From positions 154,891-218,890 of the forward strand of contig JAULBX010027163.1 in NCBI GenBank assembly GCA_032358255.1: 64,000 bases of DNA, given 5' to 3'. Position numbers and translations under genes: made by a program. Numbering within the stretch: position 1 is the first letter of the stretch; the number at the start of each line of letters is the position of its first letter. This stretch comes from Heterotrichella gracilis (taxonomy: Eukaryota > Sar > Xanthophyceae > Tribonematales > Xanthonemataceae). Positions 1-12,400 of the stretch are shown one piece after another. The notes under the pieces are model-generated. The model saw only the letters and a program-made list of their open reading frames with translations, was not told the DNA's origin and did not search any database.

Positions 1-361
1 TTAGGGTTTGTGGCTACGGCTGAGGACAATGCATTTGTGGATAAAATCGTGTGTGGGGCGATTGGGCGCTTCGGTCTGGTAGGGTGTGAAGTTTACAGGT
101 GCACCTGGGGGGGGACAAGGGGGATGTAAATGCACACACAGTGGGCCACAAGGGGGCATCATGTGCAATCAATGGGTATGGTATGTCATGGTCAGTGCAC
201 ATCCATCTTGTCATTGGCAAGCACTTTTGGTTTTATGAACCCACCCACGTTTGTTTTTTACGTCATGCGCAACCACTGCCTGTTTGCGTGTCCTGCATGA
301 GCCGGTGTGCATCTCATGCGTGCGTCGTCTCGTGGTTGACGCCCCTCGTCTGCTTGCGCAG
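1..361. other. Intron or upstream part of the SET gene
   Basis: No reading frame here continues the SET fold towards its N-terminus. The stretch ends in a pyrimidine-poor acceptor (cgcag, ending at 361) and is best read as intron. It starts with a single telomere-type unit (ttaggg). Confidence 0.4.
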
Positions 362-812
362 AACCACTGCTGCTCCCCCTGTATGTACACCAAGGTGGTG
401 GAGTGCGACGGCGAGCACCGGCTCATGTTCTTCACAAAATACGACATACGTGCGGGGCAGGAGCTGACGTACAACTACAGGTGGGGCGTGCACATACTTC
501 AATCTGCAGGGGTACCCATTGCCCATTGCCCAACTGACATGTCCAAGAACAGGCTGCATCTTTGATTTCTTTACCTTTATCTTGCAACTACAGATGGGAC
601 CAGATCGCTTGCCGCGCACATGTTCAACAAAACGCTGCATCAATTGATTGTTGTTCATGTTCCTTTGACAATGCACATTGGGACAGGCTTTGGGATTTAT
701 GGGATTTCAATGTGAGTGTGTTGTTTTCTTGTACAGGTTCAAGGAGGAGGAGGGCCCAAACAAGCTGCTGTGCCAGTGCGGGGCACCAACGTGCAGAGGT
801 TACATGAACTGA
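362..812 (+). CDS. SET-domain histone-lysine methyltransferase, C-terminal exons only (trithorax/SET1-like)
   Basis: Two exons are visible, 362-480 and 737-812 (stop TGA 810-812), joined in phase through a split Arg codon. The first carries the end of the SET domain: an NHCC Asn-His motif and the ELTYNY block with the catalytic-site Tyr. The second carries the post-SET zinc motif CQCGAPTC followed by RGYMN and the stop. SET enzymes transfer methyl groups from S-adenosylmethionine to histone lysines in the nucleus; the post-SET cysteines complete the active site. The ending resembles trithorax/ATX and SET1 proteins, which methylate H3K4, but subclass cannot be fixed from about 65 residues. The exon with the RF(I/L) half of the motif must lie upstream of the window. 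In the usual NHSCxPN motif the last Asn is Cys here (NHCCSPC). Confidence 0.8.
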
Positions 813-1522
813 GCAGCTGTGCTGGGTATTGCTGTGCGGGTGTAGAGCGCCTAGTAGGGTAGTAACATAGGGGGTTGGGAGGTGGGGGGAGGGGTACATG
901 GGCTGGGCGGTGCAGCGGGTGCAGTGCGCTGGAAAGTTAATTTTTGCTGGGTGGGTGGGTGCAACTGCCCTTTTGGCTGCAACCTTTCAGGGGATGTCGT
1001 TTTGGAGGCATGTTTTAAGCTTTCCAACTCTGCAGACTCTGGGCATAATGCCTTAGGCTTTTATGAGATATATCTATTTTCCTTATGTAGCCGTTTGCCG
1101 CAAGAAGTCTGACTTTGAAGCCTTCTCATAGGACCAGACATCACATTGACAGTGAAATTCAATGTAATTAATCATGTCGCAATATCCACAGATTGAATCA
1201 TATGCCGCTGCAGTGCAGCCTGTGAATTATTATAGCTACTATGATGGCTACATATTGGCTAGTAGCCAATATATTCGATTGGCATGCCAGCCGGGCTAAC
1301 AAGTCCATCATGGCAATGCCATAAACTATGACGAAGTCTACAAAATGGGTGCCACGAGAGCCTTGTGGATTAGAACCCTAATGGTGCATTGTGGAGGGCC
1401 TGGCAAATTGGATGGCCACAGTTGAATGCCTGAGTGGTCACTGCAAGGCAACAAATGGTATCAGATTCTGTCCCTGGATCAATGCGGCATGTCCTCTAGA
1501 CCTGAGGCAGTACTGCTCAAGC
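813..1522. other. Convergent intergenic region, no gene seen
   Basis: This lies between the stop of the SET gene (+) and the stop of the bestrophin gene (-). It should hold both 3' untranslated regions. It is G-rich near 870-960 and AT-rich around 1140-1340. No coding pattern, tRNA or long repeat was recognised. Confidence 0.5.
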
Positions 1523-4500
1523 TTATATGTCCTGAAAATATCCATTATGGCGTTTGTTTGCATTCAGGAATGGCTCGTCGTCGCGTCCTGCGTCGTCCTC
1601 CACCTCCCACTGGTGCTGGTGCAGCTGGCTGCCAGTGGTACTGTTGGCAGACACGCAAAACGCGGTGCCTGCCCGCTGACCAGCCTTGGGTGTCGCCCCA
1701 TTGGATGTCGAACTCCCCTCGCCCACATCCCGATTTGTTGCGCTTTCATTTGTGAAAATGTCACCAGATTCCTGGTGCACAATGCCTGGCTGCTGGCTCT
1801 GGTTGTGGCAGCCCCGCTTGGCCATCATGGGGTTTGCCACACCTCCCCCTGCTGGTCCACCAACCCCTGGGGCGCTGATGGGACCTTGGAAGCACGAGTC
1901 CAGAATGGTGGCGCCCAAATCCACTGTGGATGCGGGCCGGTCTTGCAGCACCGCCTTGGTGGCGTGCAGCAGCCGCTCGTTGAAATCGTGCTGCAGCATC
2001 ACAGGCCATTCAATGAAGTTCAAATCAACTCAGGGAAAAATCATTCTAACTCAAGGCAAAAAGAACCAAAAAATGCAGGGATTACCATACCTACCTTGCC
2101 CAGCCTCAACAGGGCTCAGCCTGTGCATAAGACACAGTCTTGCCACTGCCAGAGCCAGCAAGCATCGCTCTCATACCTACCTGTCACATCCGATAGCAAT
2201 GTCTCTACCCAATCACCCTATTAGGTGGCTAGTAGCTCCATCCTCTGACAGAGTCGTCTGCTACAGTGTATACCAGGACAGTACATCTGCAGGCCCTAGC
2301 GCACGTGCTCACCTGCATCCTAGCCAGTGGCAGCTCATTGGGCTCGCACACAAAGGGGTCCTCCAGGTCACGCGCCACCTCCTCCACACTCCAGTAGGCC
2401 AGCACTGCCAGGAAACTGGACAGCAGCTCCAGTGCCAGGTGCTCGTGGCTGGCAACCACCAGTAGCGGGAAGGTTATGGTGAAGAGGATGAGGATGAAAT
2501 TCACCGCTTGCGCCCACGGGAAGGGGAACTGGAAATGCGCCAGGGACCTGCAGAGCGCAAACAAGTACTTGAGCAGCATGCCACCTGTCTTTATCCTAAG
2601 GCGTGCTGGTGGAAGAGAGGATATAGCAAGTGGAAGGTGGCAAAGTTGAGGGCAGACCCTGTCAGGAAGCCTCAATCCCAACAGGAAGCCTCAATCCCAA
2701 CAGGAAGTCTCAATCCCAACAGGAAAGACTGTAGAGTATTACATTTCTACTTATAGGGTTTAGGTTTAAACCCTAAGGCCAGAGACTAACCCTCCTGTCT
2801 ACCCTCTTGTCACATGTTTGTCGCCTACCTGCAGAGCTCGAATGAGCCCATCCCACTGACGATCCAGTTGTATATCTGCCCCCGCAGGGGCCCCTCAACA
2901 TTTGCCAGCCCACCTGCTCGATGCCTGCGCTCCACCTCGTGGTAGACCCAGCTGACGCACATGGACACCCGCTGGTTGGCATTGGGCACGTAAATACCTG
3001 TGATGTAAATGGCCTTGGTCGCCAACAATGCAATGCACTATTTGCGTTGGAGATTCATGGAGAAATGTACTCATGTTGCAAATTGACATGCAGTCTATAA
3101 CATGACTGCATGTCGTAGACTTGAAAATGCATGATTCATTGCAAGCAAACTCATGATGGCAATAATATTGTCACACCGTTGATGCAAATCATCACATGGC
3201 CAGATATCGGGAGCATGTACCTGTTTTGAACCACGACTGGCGGCCCTTGGGGGTGTTGTCTGTGAGGATGTCACACCCCGTCAGCATGCTGCAGGTTTTG
3301 GGTCGTGCTTTATCCAAGTCCCCACTCAATATGGCTTGCTCCTCTTCACTGATATCGCCCAGGACTGGAATGCTCATTTTCCTACACTCAACAAGGCACC
3401 CACTTCAATTTTATTCCTGGAATATTGTGGTTTAGGTGTACACCACATGTACACGAACAGTTGCAAAAGTTTGTTGATTGTGCTCAATGTGGTCTCACCT
3501 GTAATACTCACGCAAGCCACCCAAGTCTGAGCCCAGGACAAAATACTTGTGCAGATTTTTCAATCTATCCCAGCCCCGCATGAAGGCAATCGAATCCTAC
3601 AGCAACACACAAAAAGGAGACAATTCCATATTTTATATGAGGAAATACAAAATTTGAAAAGAAAGGAATGATTTAAATAATGATTTAAATCATAATTAAA
3701 GAGTCTTATATGAACTATGGAGCAGCACGCAGTCTGTTTTCCTGTGTTCTTTCAAGTAGAAGTATACCATTTATTGCCATAAGTACGGTCCATGTATCCA
3801 TCGCGGCCCCAAACGGATGTGCATAAAGTGCACAAAAACATGGCTGGACCACCTACCATGGGTGGTGGCAAATCATCCTCCCTGTGAGCCTTGAGATGCG
3901 AGAGCTCCCAATCGCTGCGCAGGTGCAGGAGGGACAGGCCATGCAACAGGCTGAAAAGGTGAATGATGTCTTCTGCAAACTTCCTGGAGCTCTGAATGGC
4001 CTCTGGATTGGAATAGTCTTCCATAGGCAGGTTCCAGAACTCGTAGCTCACTAGGGAGACAGCAGCATTTGCCCAGAAGTTGCTCATGTACCTGCAGTAG
4101 GGTTTGCGAGTTAAGGGTTTTGGGGTTTCAAGAAGTCCATTGTGTACATTCAGCTGGTGGCAGGAGTACCACCTTGTCCCTCCTGAAATAAACCTACTGT
4201 CATAGGAGACCTGAACAGGTGTTGCACATACAGCATTGCTGCAGCATTTGACGCACAATTGAGCGACATCCACAGCGACATCCAAGGCGACATCCACGAG
4301 CGACATCCACAAGGCAGCATTACAAGTGAATCAAAGCGGCCAACCGTACGTGATCTGTGTGCGCCCCTCCCAGAAGCGTGAATACCCAATCTGCGTCCTG
4401 CAGAACGCACATTGGACACATTTAATCCCCTGTTGTGGGTTGCTCATGGATCATGAGGCATGAATTTACCAACATTCAATTGATTAATTCTGGAGAAGGT

Positions 4501-5084
4501 TGAGGAGCCACTCAGTAGGTGAAGCACTCTCCTATTATCTGCAGCTTTCACCTCCATCTGGGTCCAGGATGCAATCAACATGAAAGTACAGGTGTGCGCA
4601 GCGACTTCCAAGAATGGTGGCGTCGAGTGAGGAAGATACTTAGTGAGAGAAGGCCAGCCTCCGAGGCTGGTCATTCCCTCATGTATACCTATCAGCACCT
4701 AGGATTCAATCCTTTGGGCTCCAAAAGACCCGCACCTGCACCTGCATCCGCACGCCTGTGTGCAACTCAAACCCTAAACCCTAAACCCTAATACCTAAAC
4801 CCAGAATGCAACTCACCTGAAAACCACTAAGAAGCCCAGCAGGGATGCGAACAGCTGATACGTGAAAAACTGCGCCAAACCTGCAGAGAAATGGATCAAA
4901 GGGGTTGAGTTCAGCCATCAATCCGGCTGACTAGTTAGCAATGGGCCCCTTCCATCCCCCAGGGTAAATGACACACCCCCTCACCTCGTGAAGCATGTCT
5001 TGATACTTGTTGTGGAAAATTATGGTCAAGACGGCACTCAAAACAGCCCATGGCAGTGCCTTGGGAATGGCAGAACCATATAGT
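1523..5084 (-). CDS. Bestrophin-family (UPF0187/VCCN-like) anion channel, 5' end unresolved
   Basis: Nine exons join in phase: 4985-5084, 4817-4869, 4350-4397, 3857-4091, 3499-3596, 3221-3381, 2829-2997, 2313-2547 and 1523-1990 (stop 1523-1525), giving about 520 residues. Family signatures appear in order: a hydrophobic segment ending in FRTQIGYSRFWEGR, the PFPWAQ block before a long hydrophobic stretch, and EVARDLEDPF with NELPL, followed by FNERLL. These match plant and algal bestrophins (voltage-dependent chloride channels of thylakoid or other membranes), which pass chloride or bicarbonate. The last 150 residues are polar and disordered, as in algal members. A second acceptor at 4881 would give a longer exon but breaks the frame, so I used 4869. 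The first exon, with start codon and any transit peptide, was not found; it should lie between 5085 and about 6400. It is head to head with the RING gene. Confidence 0.85.
2663..2725. repeat. 19-bp tandem repeat in a bestrophin intron
   Basis: Three full units of caggaagcctcaatcccaa (the third has one substitution, agtct for agcct) at 2663-2681, 2682-2700 and 2701-2719, followed by a partial unit (caggaa). The repeat lies in the intron between exons 2829-2997 and 2313-2547. Confidence 0.9.
4261..4312. repeat. Imperfect 12-bp tandem repeat (gcgacatccac)
   Basis: Four copies of a gcgacatcca-type unit in the intron between bestrophin exons 4350-4397 and 3857-4091. The open frame running through it on the minus strand comes from the repeat and is not an exon. 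Confidence 0.75.
4769..4791. repeat. Interstitial telomere-like tract (CCCTAAA)3
   Basis: Three consecutive CCCTAAA units lie in intron sequence just 3' of bestrophin exon 4817-4869 (minus strand). Confidence 0.9.
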
Positions 5085-6495
5085 CTGCAGAACGTGGGCA
5101 GACTCCAAAAAGCTTTGCTGCACAGGCAAAACAGCTGGGGTCAACCAGGGACAGGTGTGTCAGGCAGGTCTTGCAGACATCGAGGAAGAAAGGAAAAGGT
5201 AAGGAACAACTGGAATGCCATCAGTCGGGGTACAGTCGGGGTACAGGTCACATGGGACACACACATACACACTGTGTGGGAACAACCTGTATGTGATCAT
5301 CCTGGCTGTATTTGCTGATACTGTAGTGGCTGAATGACTGTGCTATGGTGGTCTGGAGTAAAGCTGGTTTTTGTTGCAACTACAAGTCAAAGACAGCTCT
5401 CTGGGTTACAGAACTCAGTGGTATCGTGGTGCATTAGTGCCTTTTAAACCCATAGGTGGCTGTCCGGAGCAGCATGAATCACTCATGGGTGGCATGCCGT
5501 GTGCCCACATCGCTGCCCATCTACCAGATTGCGCGTTAAACGTGCCTTCACACCCCGGAGCTTGCACGAAAAAGAATTAAACTGCGCATGGTATGGCTGT
5601 TGTCTCGTTGTGTGCGAAGAGTTCAGCCCCAGCCTGTGAAGAGGTGCTACAGTGCCACGGGAGAGGGACCCACATTGAAACCCTAAAACCCTGGTCTTAT
5701 CCGCCACCAATATAGGTTCAAACTCCACTGGAGGAGGCAGGCGCCCACTAGCGCCTTCACCGTGATACCGGCCAGCTTTGCTCGAAGCGACGCTGTTTTG
5801 GTTTCCGTTTTGGGTGGACGACGGCGTAGTGCCGAAATAGTTACTGCCATAGCGACTGGTGATAGTAGCCAACCAGCCTCCATATCTATAGTAGTGTGGG
5901 TGTCCCTCGCAGCCAACCAGCAGGGCACTTGAAGCTCTGCTTGCTGCATGCGCCCGAGGACACGGCCTACTGTTTTCCATCTGACGGTTAAGTCTCTGTT
6001 TCCCGCGAGTTGCGCGTCACTGAGAGAGCAGCATTTGCATGCACCAATATGCATGCATTGCCCAGGTGCAGTGATTGACATCGGACGTGGGACCTCAGGA
6101 GTGGAAAAAGAGCCAAGGTACGTGTTTCATTTGCAAATATCCCTGGACCGCACCAACCATGCGGTGTATGGCACTGCTCAGCAGGATGGGTGTGGCTCGG
6201 GCATCTGAAGGACCCTTTGCATGCCGACACCGCTCACCATACCTTGGCTGGCTGTAGCAATGCAGCAGCCGACAAGCGCTGCACCCTGTGCATATTGCAC
6301 GCTATGTCACTCGTGGTATTCTTCCCTGGGCTGCTTGAACACCATACGAGCACGTTGGTCCCGACCGCAGGCATGTGTTGCCTACCCCATTTGTGGCCAA
6401 GGCCCGAGCCTTACACCCCTGCTTGCCAAGCCACACCTTGGGCACCTGATCCCCACGTATAACTTTACGTTTCACTCTTTCCCTCGCTGCCACAG
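5085..6495. other. Divergent intergenic region; probably holds 5' exons of the bestrophin gene
   Basis: This separates the first assigned bestrophin exon (-) from the RING-gene start (+). Several minus-strand frames are open between 5480 and 6230, but none shows bestrophin similarity, so no exon is called. The promoters of both genes should be here. No conserved element was recognised. Confidence 0.4.
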
Positions 6496-9400
6496 ATGCC
6501 CTCACGGCGCAAACGCCAGGCGCGGGGCAACTACGACGCTCAGTATGATTACGACGATGCCTACTCCCAAGAGCGGTTCGAGCAGTACCAGGAGCGTTTC
6601 GAGCGGTTCCATGACTACATGACCGCTAACGGTGGCGGGCCGCGCAGGAAGGACCGCCGCAGCTGCTACTGCATCACCGCCACCATGCTGCTGCTGCTGT
6701 TCTGCGTCTACATCGTGGCCTACCACGGTTCCTCCTCGCCGAAGGACAAAACCCTCCAGGAGCCTGACGTGGGCAGCGAGCACGAGACGGTGGGCCAGGG
6801 CGCAAAGCCCAGGAAGGGCAAACCCAGCGCTGGTTCGCCCAAGCACGGCAAGGGTCACGACAGCTTTGAAGCCCAGCCCAGCAAACCCGCCACCACCACC
6901 CCCAGCTGCAGCAGGAGGAGAAAACCCTCCTGCCCCGTGCGGGTGGCAGATTACTGGGGCCTGCCACCCAACCAGTGCAAGGCGGATACCACCTCGCCCT
7001 GCACCGAGGCGGCCTTCCCCACCCTGTACCTCCCCAACGACCACCTGCCGCCAGATTGGACCTGCGACGAGCTGGATGACAACAGCATAGGTGCCGAGGA
7101 GGCAGTGGACCTGTATTCCACGGTGCTGCTGCAGTTTGCTGTGGAGGTGCTGACGGAGCTGTCGGGGCTGCTGGAGGACCCTGTGCATGGCAGGGCTGAG
7201 GTGGTGAAGCGGTGGACGGTGATGACCCCAGAGGGGGTGGGGGCCGACCCCTACGACCCACAGGTAGGGGAACGGTGGAAACCCTAAATTCTAAACCCTA
7301 AACCCTAAATCAGAGTGATGACCCCAGAGGGGTTGGGCGCACTGGACCCTAAACCCTAAACCCTAAAGTGCAGGCAGGCGAAACAGTATATGTGACGGCC
7401 ACGCCTTCATTTCTTCCTCAACCAAACCCACCTGTTCACATTCAGGCTGCGCATTTAGAAATTAATGTATCTATTTCTATCAACCTCAGGTGGTGCGCAA
7501 TCTGCGCTGGCTGGCGTGCGTGCCCAAGGAGGAGGTGGACAGGATTATTGAGATGAAGCGGAGCGCAATGGCCAAGATAGACTTTGGCCGCTTTTTCTAC
7601 TTCCCACCAAACACAAAGTCTGCGGTTGGCTTCACACTACTCAGTAAGTTTAGGGTTTAGGTGTTGGGCTGCTGCAAGTTTAGGGTTTGGATTTAGGGTT
7701 TGGGCTTCAGGTGTAGGGTTTGGGGCTTCACGCTGCAAAGTGAGTTCCTTTTCCTGCCCCTGCCGCAATTTTAGGGTTTGGGTTTAGGGTGTTGGGGTGG
7801 TCGAGTCGCAGCTTTAGGGTTTAGGTGTAGGTCGAGGGTCCCGCAGTGCGCCTTGCCAAGAGTGCACTTGCACGCCAAGGCTGACTCGTGCACCCTGTCT
7901 GGGACCCGGCCCCACTGCAGTGCACTGTGGATGCATCCTGGAGCATGGGCATATAGGGATGTTGAGCATTTGGGAGCACGGCCATACATGCGCCTGGGAA
8001 CAAGGATCATGAACCACAGGCTCGCAGGTGACGATGGTGGTGCACGCGCAGGTTTGGCGGAGGTGGCGACTGTTGCGCACTTTGCCTACACCATGGCGGC
8101 GGAGATCGCGTGGGTGGTGTATGGGAGCTCGCTGCCAAGCTGGTGGGTGGTGGCTGGGGGTCCTGTCCAGGGGTGTGTCTGGCCAGTTGAGCGACTGCCT
8201 CTCTAGGGTTTAGGGTTTAGGGTTTAGGGTTTAAAGGCAATTTAATGAACGGGAGCGCGCTGCCCAGCTGGTGGGTGATGGCTGTATACGTTCTTTGAGT
8301 GAAAATGCAGGAGTAATCCTGGCTCGTTGCCTGACCCGCGCCCTGCCTCACAAGTTGCCAGTTACTGGTTGCGTGGCCGGCTGTTTAGGGTTCAAGGTGT
8401 AGGGCTTCCTACGGAGCGCGTCACCGAGATGCTCCACTCCACTCACTACCTCGCAGGTTCAGCGACGCGCCCGCGGACGACGGCCGGCCCGCCTTTTTTG
8501 TAGCGGTGGCCGCCCGCCTGCAGTCCCTGCTGCCCATGATCAACACCCTGGCGGTGCGCAACCTCATCCTGATAGTAGCCACCGCGCGCCTGACCCTGGC
8601 CAGCCCCTGGATGCCCTGGGCGCTGGTGCTGATGGATAGCTATGAGCGCACCTACGTCAAGCCCACGGTGGCCAACATGCGCAACCGGCCCGGGGACATG
8701 TTCCCGCAGTTTGTGGGTACGTCCAGGGTTTAGGATGTAGGGTGTATTCCCAAACCCAAGGGATTCATCGATTGCGGTCGATACATGGTGGCAGCAGCAG
8801 GTTGACCAAGCCAAACTCAGCCAATTGACTCCTTGCATTCTTGATATAACATCAAATCAACTTCCTCAGGAGGCTCCTGTCTCTTCAGTGCGATGACAGG
8901 AAACCGACTTTGAACTTACCCTCCCGTCCCTCCCGCAGGCCTGTTTGCCTCCATGCGCCTGCTGTACATCCCCCTGGGGATATCCATCTGGGTGCCATTC
9001 GCCCTGGTGGCATTCAAGTGGCTGCACTTCTTAAAAAAAAAAATTAGGAGGAAATCCTCTTGTTTTGATCACTTTCACTTCATACCGTGATGACATGAAA
9101 TTGAACTTGACTATTAACTTCCTGGCCCCCCTGCAGGCCTGTTTGCCTCCATGCGCCTATTGTACGTGCCCCTGGGGATCTCCATATGGGTGCCCTTTGC
9201 CCTGGTGGCATTCAACTGGCTGCACCGCATGGTGCGGGTGGATATGGTGCCCGTGGCGGTGCTGCTGGCGCAGATGGGGTACTGGGTGGGGGCGCTATTC
9301 TATGCGCTGCACGCCGCACATGAGCTAATGGGCGTGGCCCAGGTGGCGGGAGGTAGGGCAGGGCTTTTGTAGGGTTTTGAAGGGTGGAGGTAGGGTTTTC

Positions 9401-12400
9401 GAAGGGTTTTTGAAGGGTGCATTTGCATGGGCGGGATGCTATGGCATGGGCGCGGGGATCAGGTTTTGCTGATGGGGTTTTGGGTGGGGGTGCTGTTCTA
9501 CCTTGATCTGTAGGGTTTGGAGGGTGGAGATAGGGTCTTCGCAGGGTGCATGCGCATGGTTTTGCAAGGGTATTGCAAAGCTCTGTTGAGGGCAGGAAGG
9601 GGGTCTAGAGGGATGCATGCGCATGCCTTGACTGGGGCTGCTCAGGTAGGGCGATGGCGCAGCATGCTGATTTTCCAGATGATTCACTGGGTGGTTATGC
9701 GCTGCATGCGCAGAAAGAGATGCTCAGCATGACCTAGGTGGTGGGAGGTAGGGTTTCATCTAAGGTTGCTGAAGGGCAGCAATGTGGCATGGGGTGGATG
9801 CGCTGCTCAGCGCAGTGAAGGGGCATGTGGCAGGGAGTAGATATGCCTGCCCTGGTTTCAGCTTGGCTGCTTGGCTGAGGCGGTGTTATATACACGGCAG
9901 GCAGGTTGTCAACCTCATGCCAGGTGTTAAATTTTTCATGATGTAAAGGATCCCCGTTGCAAGCGGGTGTTGCTCCCCTTCATCCCCCCCTCTCACCCCT
10001 CACCCCCCTTCCACCCCCCACTCCCGCAGCCGCCTGTGCGATGACGCAGGAGGGGGAGGGGAGGGGGCTGGTGTCCCGGTGGTGGTGCGAGTCCAGCCAT
10101 GCCAGCCTGGAGCTGGCGCAGGCTGTGTTCAACCCCTGGGGCTACCCCGGGCTGCTGTCGGTGCTGGTGGTGGCGCATGCATATGACCAGCTGCTCCAGG
10201 TGAGGGGGAAAGTAGTAGTTAAATGGGAATCAATAGGAAGTAAATTGTGAATCAGCTCAATTTATACAGTTTAAGAATTGAACCAACTCAATTTACCATC
10301 GGATGTGTTGCAGGATTGGATTGCTGAGGAGACGCGCGACCACTCCGCCCTGGAGATGCCTATGCTTCTATAAACTGTGGCAAGGTTTTCCAACAGCATT
10401 CCGTTCTGTTTGCAGGATTGGATTGCGGAGGAGACGCGCGACAGCTCTGCCCGCTTTGTGCGCCTGGCCCGCCTTGCGCAGCACCCTCACAAGACCATGT
10501 GGGTGCTCAACCTGACGGAGGACGCGGTGGAGGTGCTGCTGAACGTGGCGCAGGATGTGCAGGAGCAGGAGGCCGACAGGGACGAGGTGCGGCCCCGTAA
10601 TGGCTGTTATGTTTGAACTAGGTGATGAAGTTGGGGGAAATTGTATTTTTTTGTGGCTAAGCAAGTATGTGCAGGAGCAGGAGGCGGGCAGGGATGAGCT
10701 GCGGCCACTTTTACGGTTTTTTGTTCATCTACAGTGCAAGAAAAAAGACAGCTCACAATATCCGTAAGAAACATTGGAATGTACAGTAATAAAAAATCAT
10801 GTTCAAATGTTTGATAGGTATCTCACACACATAAACATACATCAACATGTCAGTTAGATTGATGTTTAATTGTATGCAGTCTCACAATTCAGCCCCATTT
10901 AGCAGCCAGCATGGGGTTAAATGGGGCAGCGCAGGTCATGCATGCCACCCATTGCAAGTCCCTACTTCCTAAACCCTACCCGTGTGCAGGACGAGGGCGT
11001 GGCCCCTGGGCGCTACCCCACTGGGCGAGTGCTCAGCGCCTGCGCCATCAAGCTGCTTGACCTGGCGGTGTTCCACCTGGCGGCGTTTGGCCTGCGCCTG
11101 GTCATGTTCGCAGGTGCGGCCTGTCACCCTTGCTAGGGTTTTGCTGGGGTTGTGTGAAAGTAGCCCGTTCAGGTTTTAAGGGTAGTCTCCGTTCTTTGTC
11201 TGCGCTTTGCTCCAGGGTGGGTAGTGTGGTAGGGATTGCACAGGTGGCGTGGGGATGGGGTTGAGTTTCAGAACAGGAGGGGATGCGCCCCACATGTGCA
11301 GTTCCAGCACAACATTTGGTGCCGTAAACATGGAAAAAAGCTGTTCCTGCGCCTGGTCACCTGAGCTGCTAATTTCTGTGATTACTTGCTTGTGGTCATT
11401 TTGACAGGATGCTTGTAAAACCATTTGTATAATCCCTTCCATCCCCGCAGGCGAGTTCTTCCTCCTCACCTTCTCGGAGTTCCTGTGCCCCATCGCCCGG
11501 GGGGTGGCCCTGGTCTTCTTCCTCCTCTATCTCCTAGTCACCCGGGGCTGCTATTTCCTCCTGGACTGCATCGAGGACCCCGACTACGCAGCAGACACCA
11601 TCGGCAAAGGCTTCTCCCGGGGATTGGGCTTTTTCGGGAAGTGGACGGGGGCCACCTATGCTTTGGCGGTGCTGGTGACCCTGGTGACCCGGGTGGTGGT
11701 GGCGGGGCAGCCGTGGGTGGCGGCGGCTGCTGCGCCGGTGGGGGCTGGGGTGGCGGCGGTGGGGCGCGGGGTGGGCGGCGTGGCGGTGGCGGTGGCGCAG
11801 GGGGTGGCGGCGTCTTGCAGAGGTGTGGCGGGGGTTAATTGGGGATGTGGGGGGGTGCATTGCAATGTGTGCCGGGGTGGGGGGGTACTCTGGGTCATAG
11901 TGTGGGGTTCCCGTGTGATGCATGCATGTGGTTGGGAGCCAGTGAACTGATACGCAAGCGAGGTGTGCACTTGTTTGTCTGGGGATTGCTTGGAAGGCAC
12001 GTGTGTGTGATGGGGAGCCCAGTAGGGCACGCCCGAATCCGTGTATGCAAACCAAATTATCATGTTGTGTCAAAAACCCTAATCAAGGGTGCAAGCAAAC
12101 CCTAACCAGGGTATCTGTGGCATCTGCAGGAGCTGGCTCCCGCATGCAGCGGGTCGTGGACCTGGTGGTCGAAAAGCTGGAGGGAGACGGGGATGACAGG
12201 CAATCCCCAACCGAATCCAGCACCGCCCAGGGCCCGGCGCGCAAGGGGGGCAAGCCAGCCACCGCCGCCAAGGGGAAGTCGCAGCATGCCAAGGGGGCGC
12301 ACGCCCCCCCTCAGCAAGGGAAGAAGGGCAAGAAAGGCAAGGGGGGAGGCTACGGCGGGGGTTCGCGGGCCAGCAGCGACATGGGCCAGGCGGAACAGCG

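Noticed and set aside
1391-2465. Plus-strand frames of 250 or more codons over the bestrophin 3' exons
   Set aside because: The minus strand has clear bestrophin motifs with consistent phases; the plus frames are shadows.
4817-4880. Longer form of bestrophin exon starting at 4880
   Set aside because: Its phase does not fit the upstream exon ending at 4985; the acceptor that starts the exon at 4869 does.
12003-12129. N-terminal part of the long open frame at 12003-13979
   Set aside because: It is intron read-through. The acceptor at 12129 fits the phase of the preceding exon.
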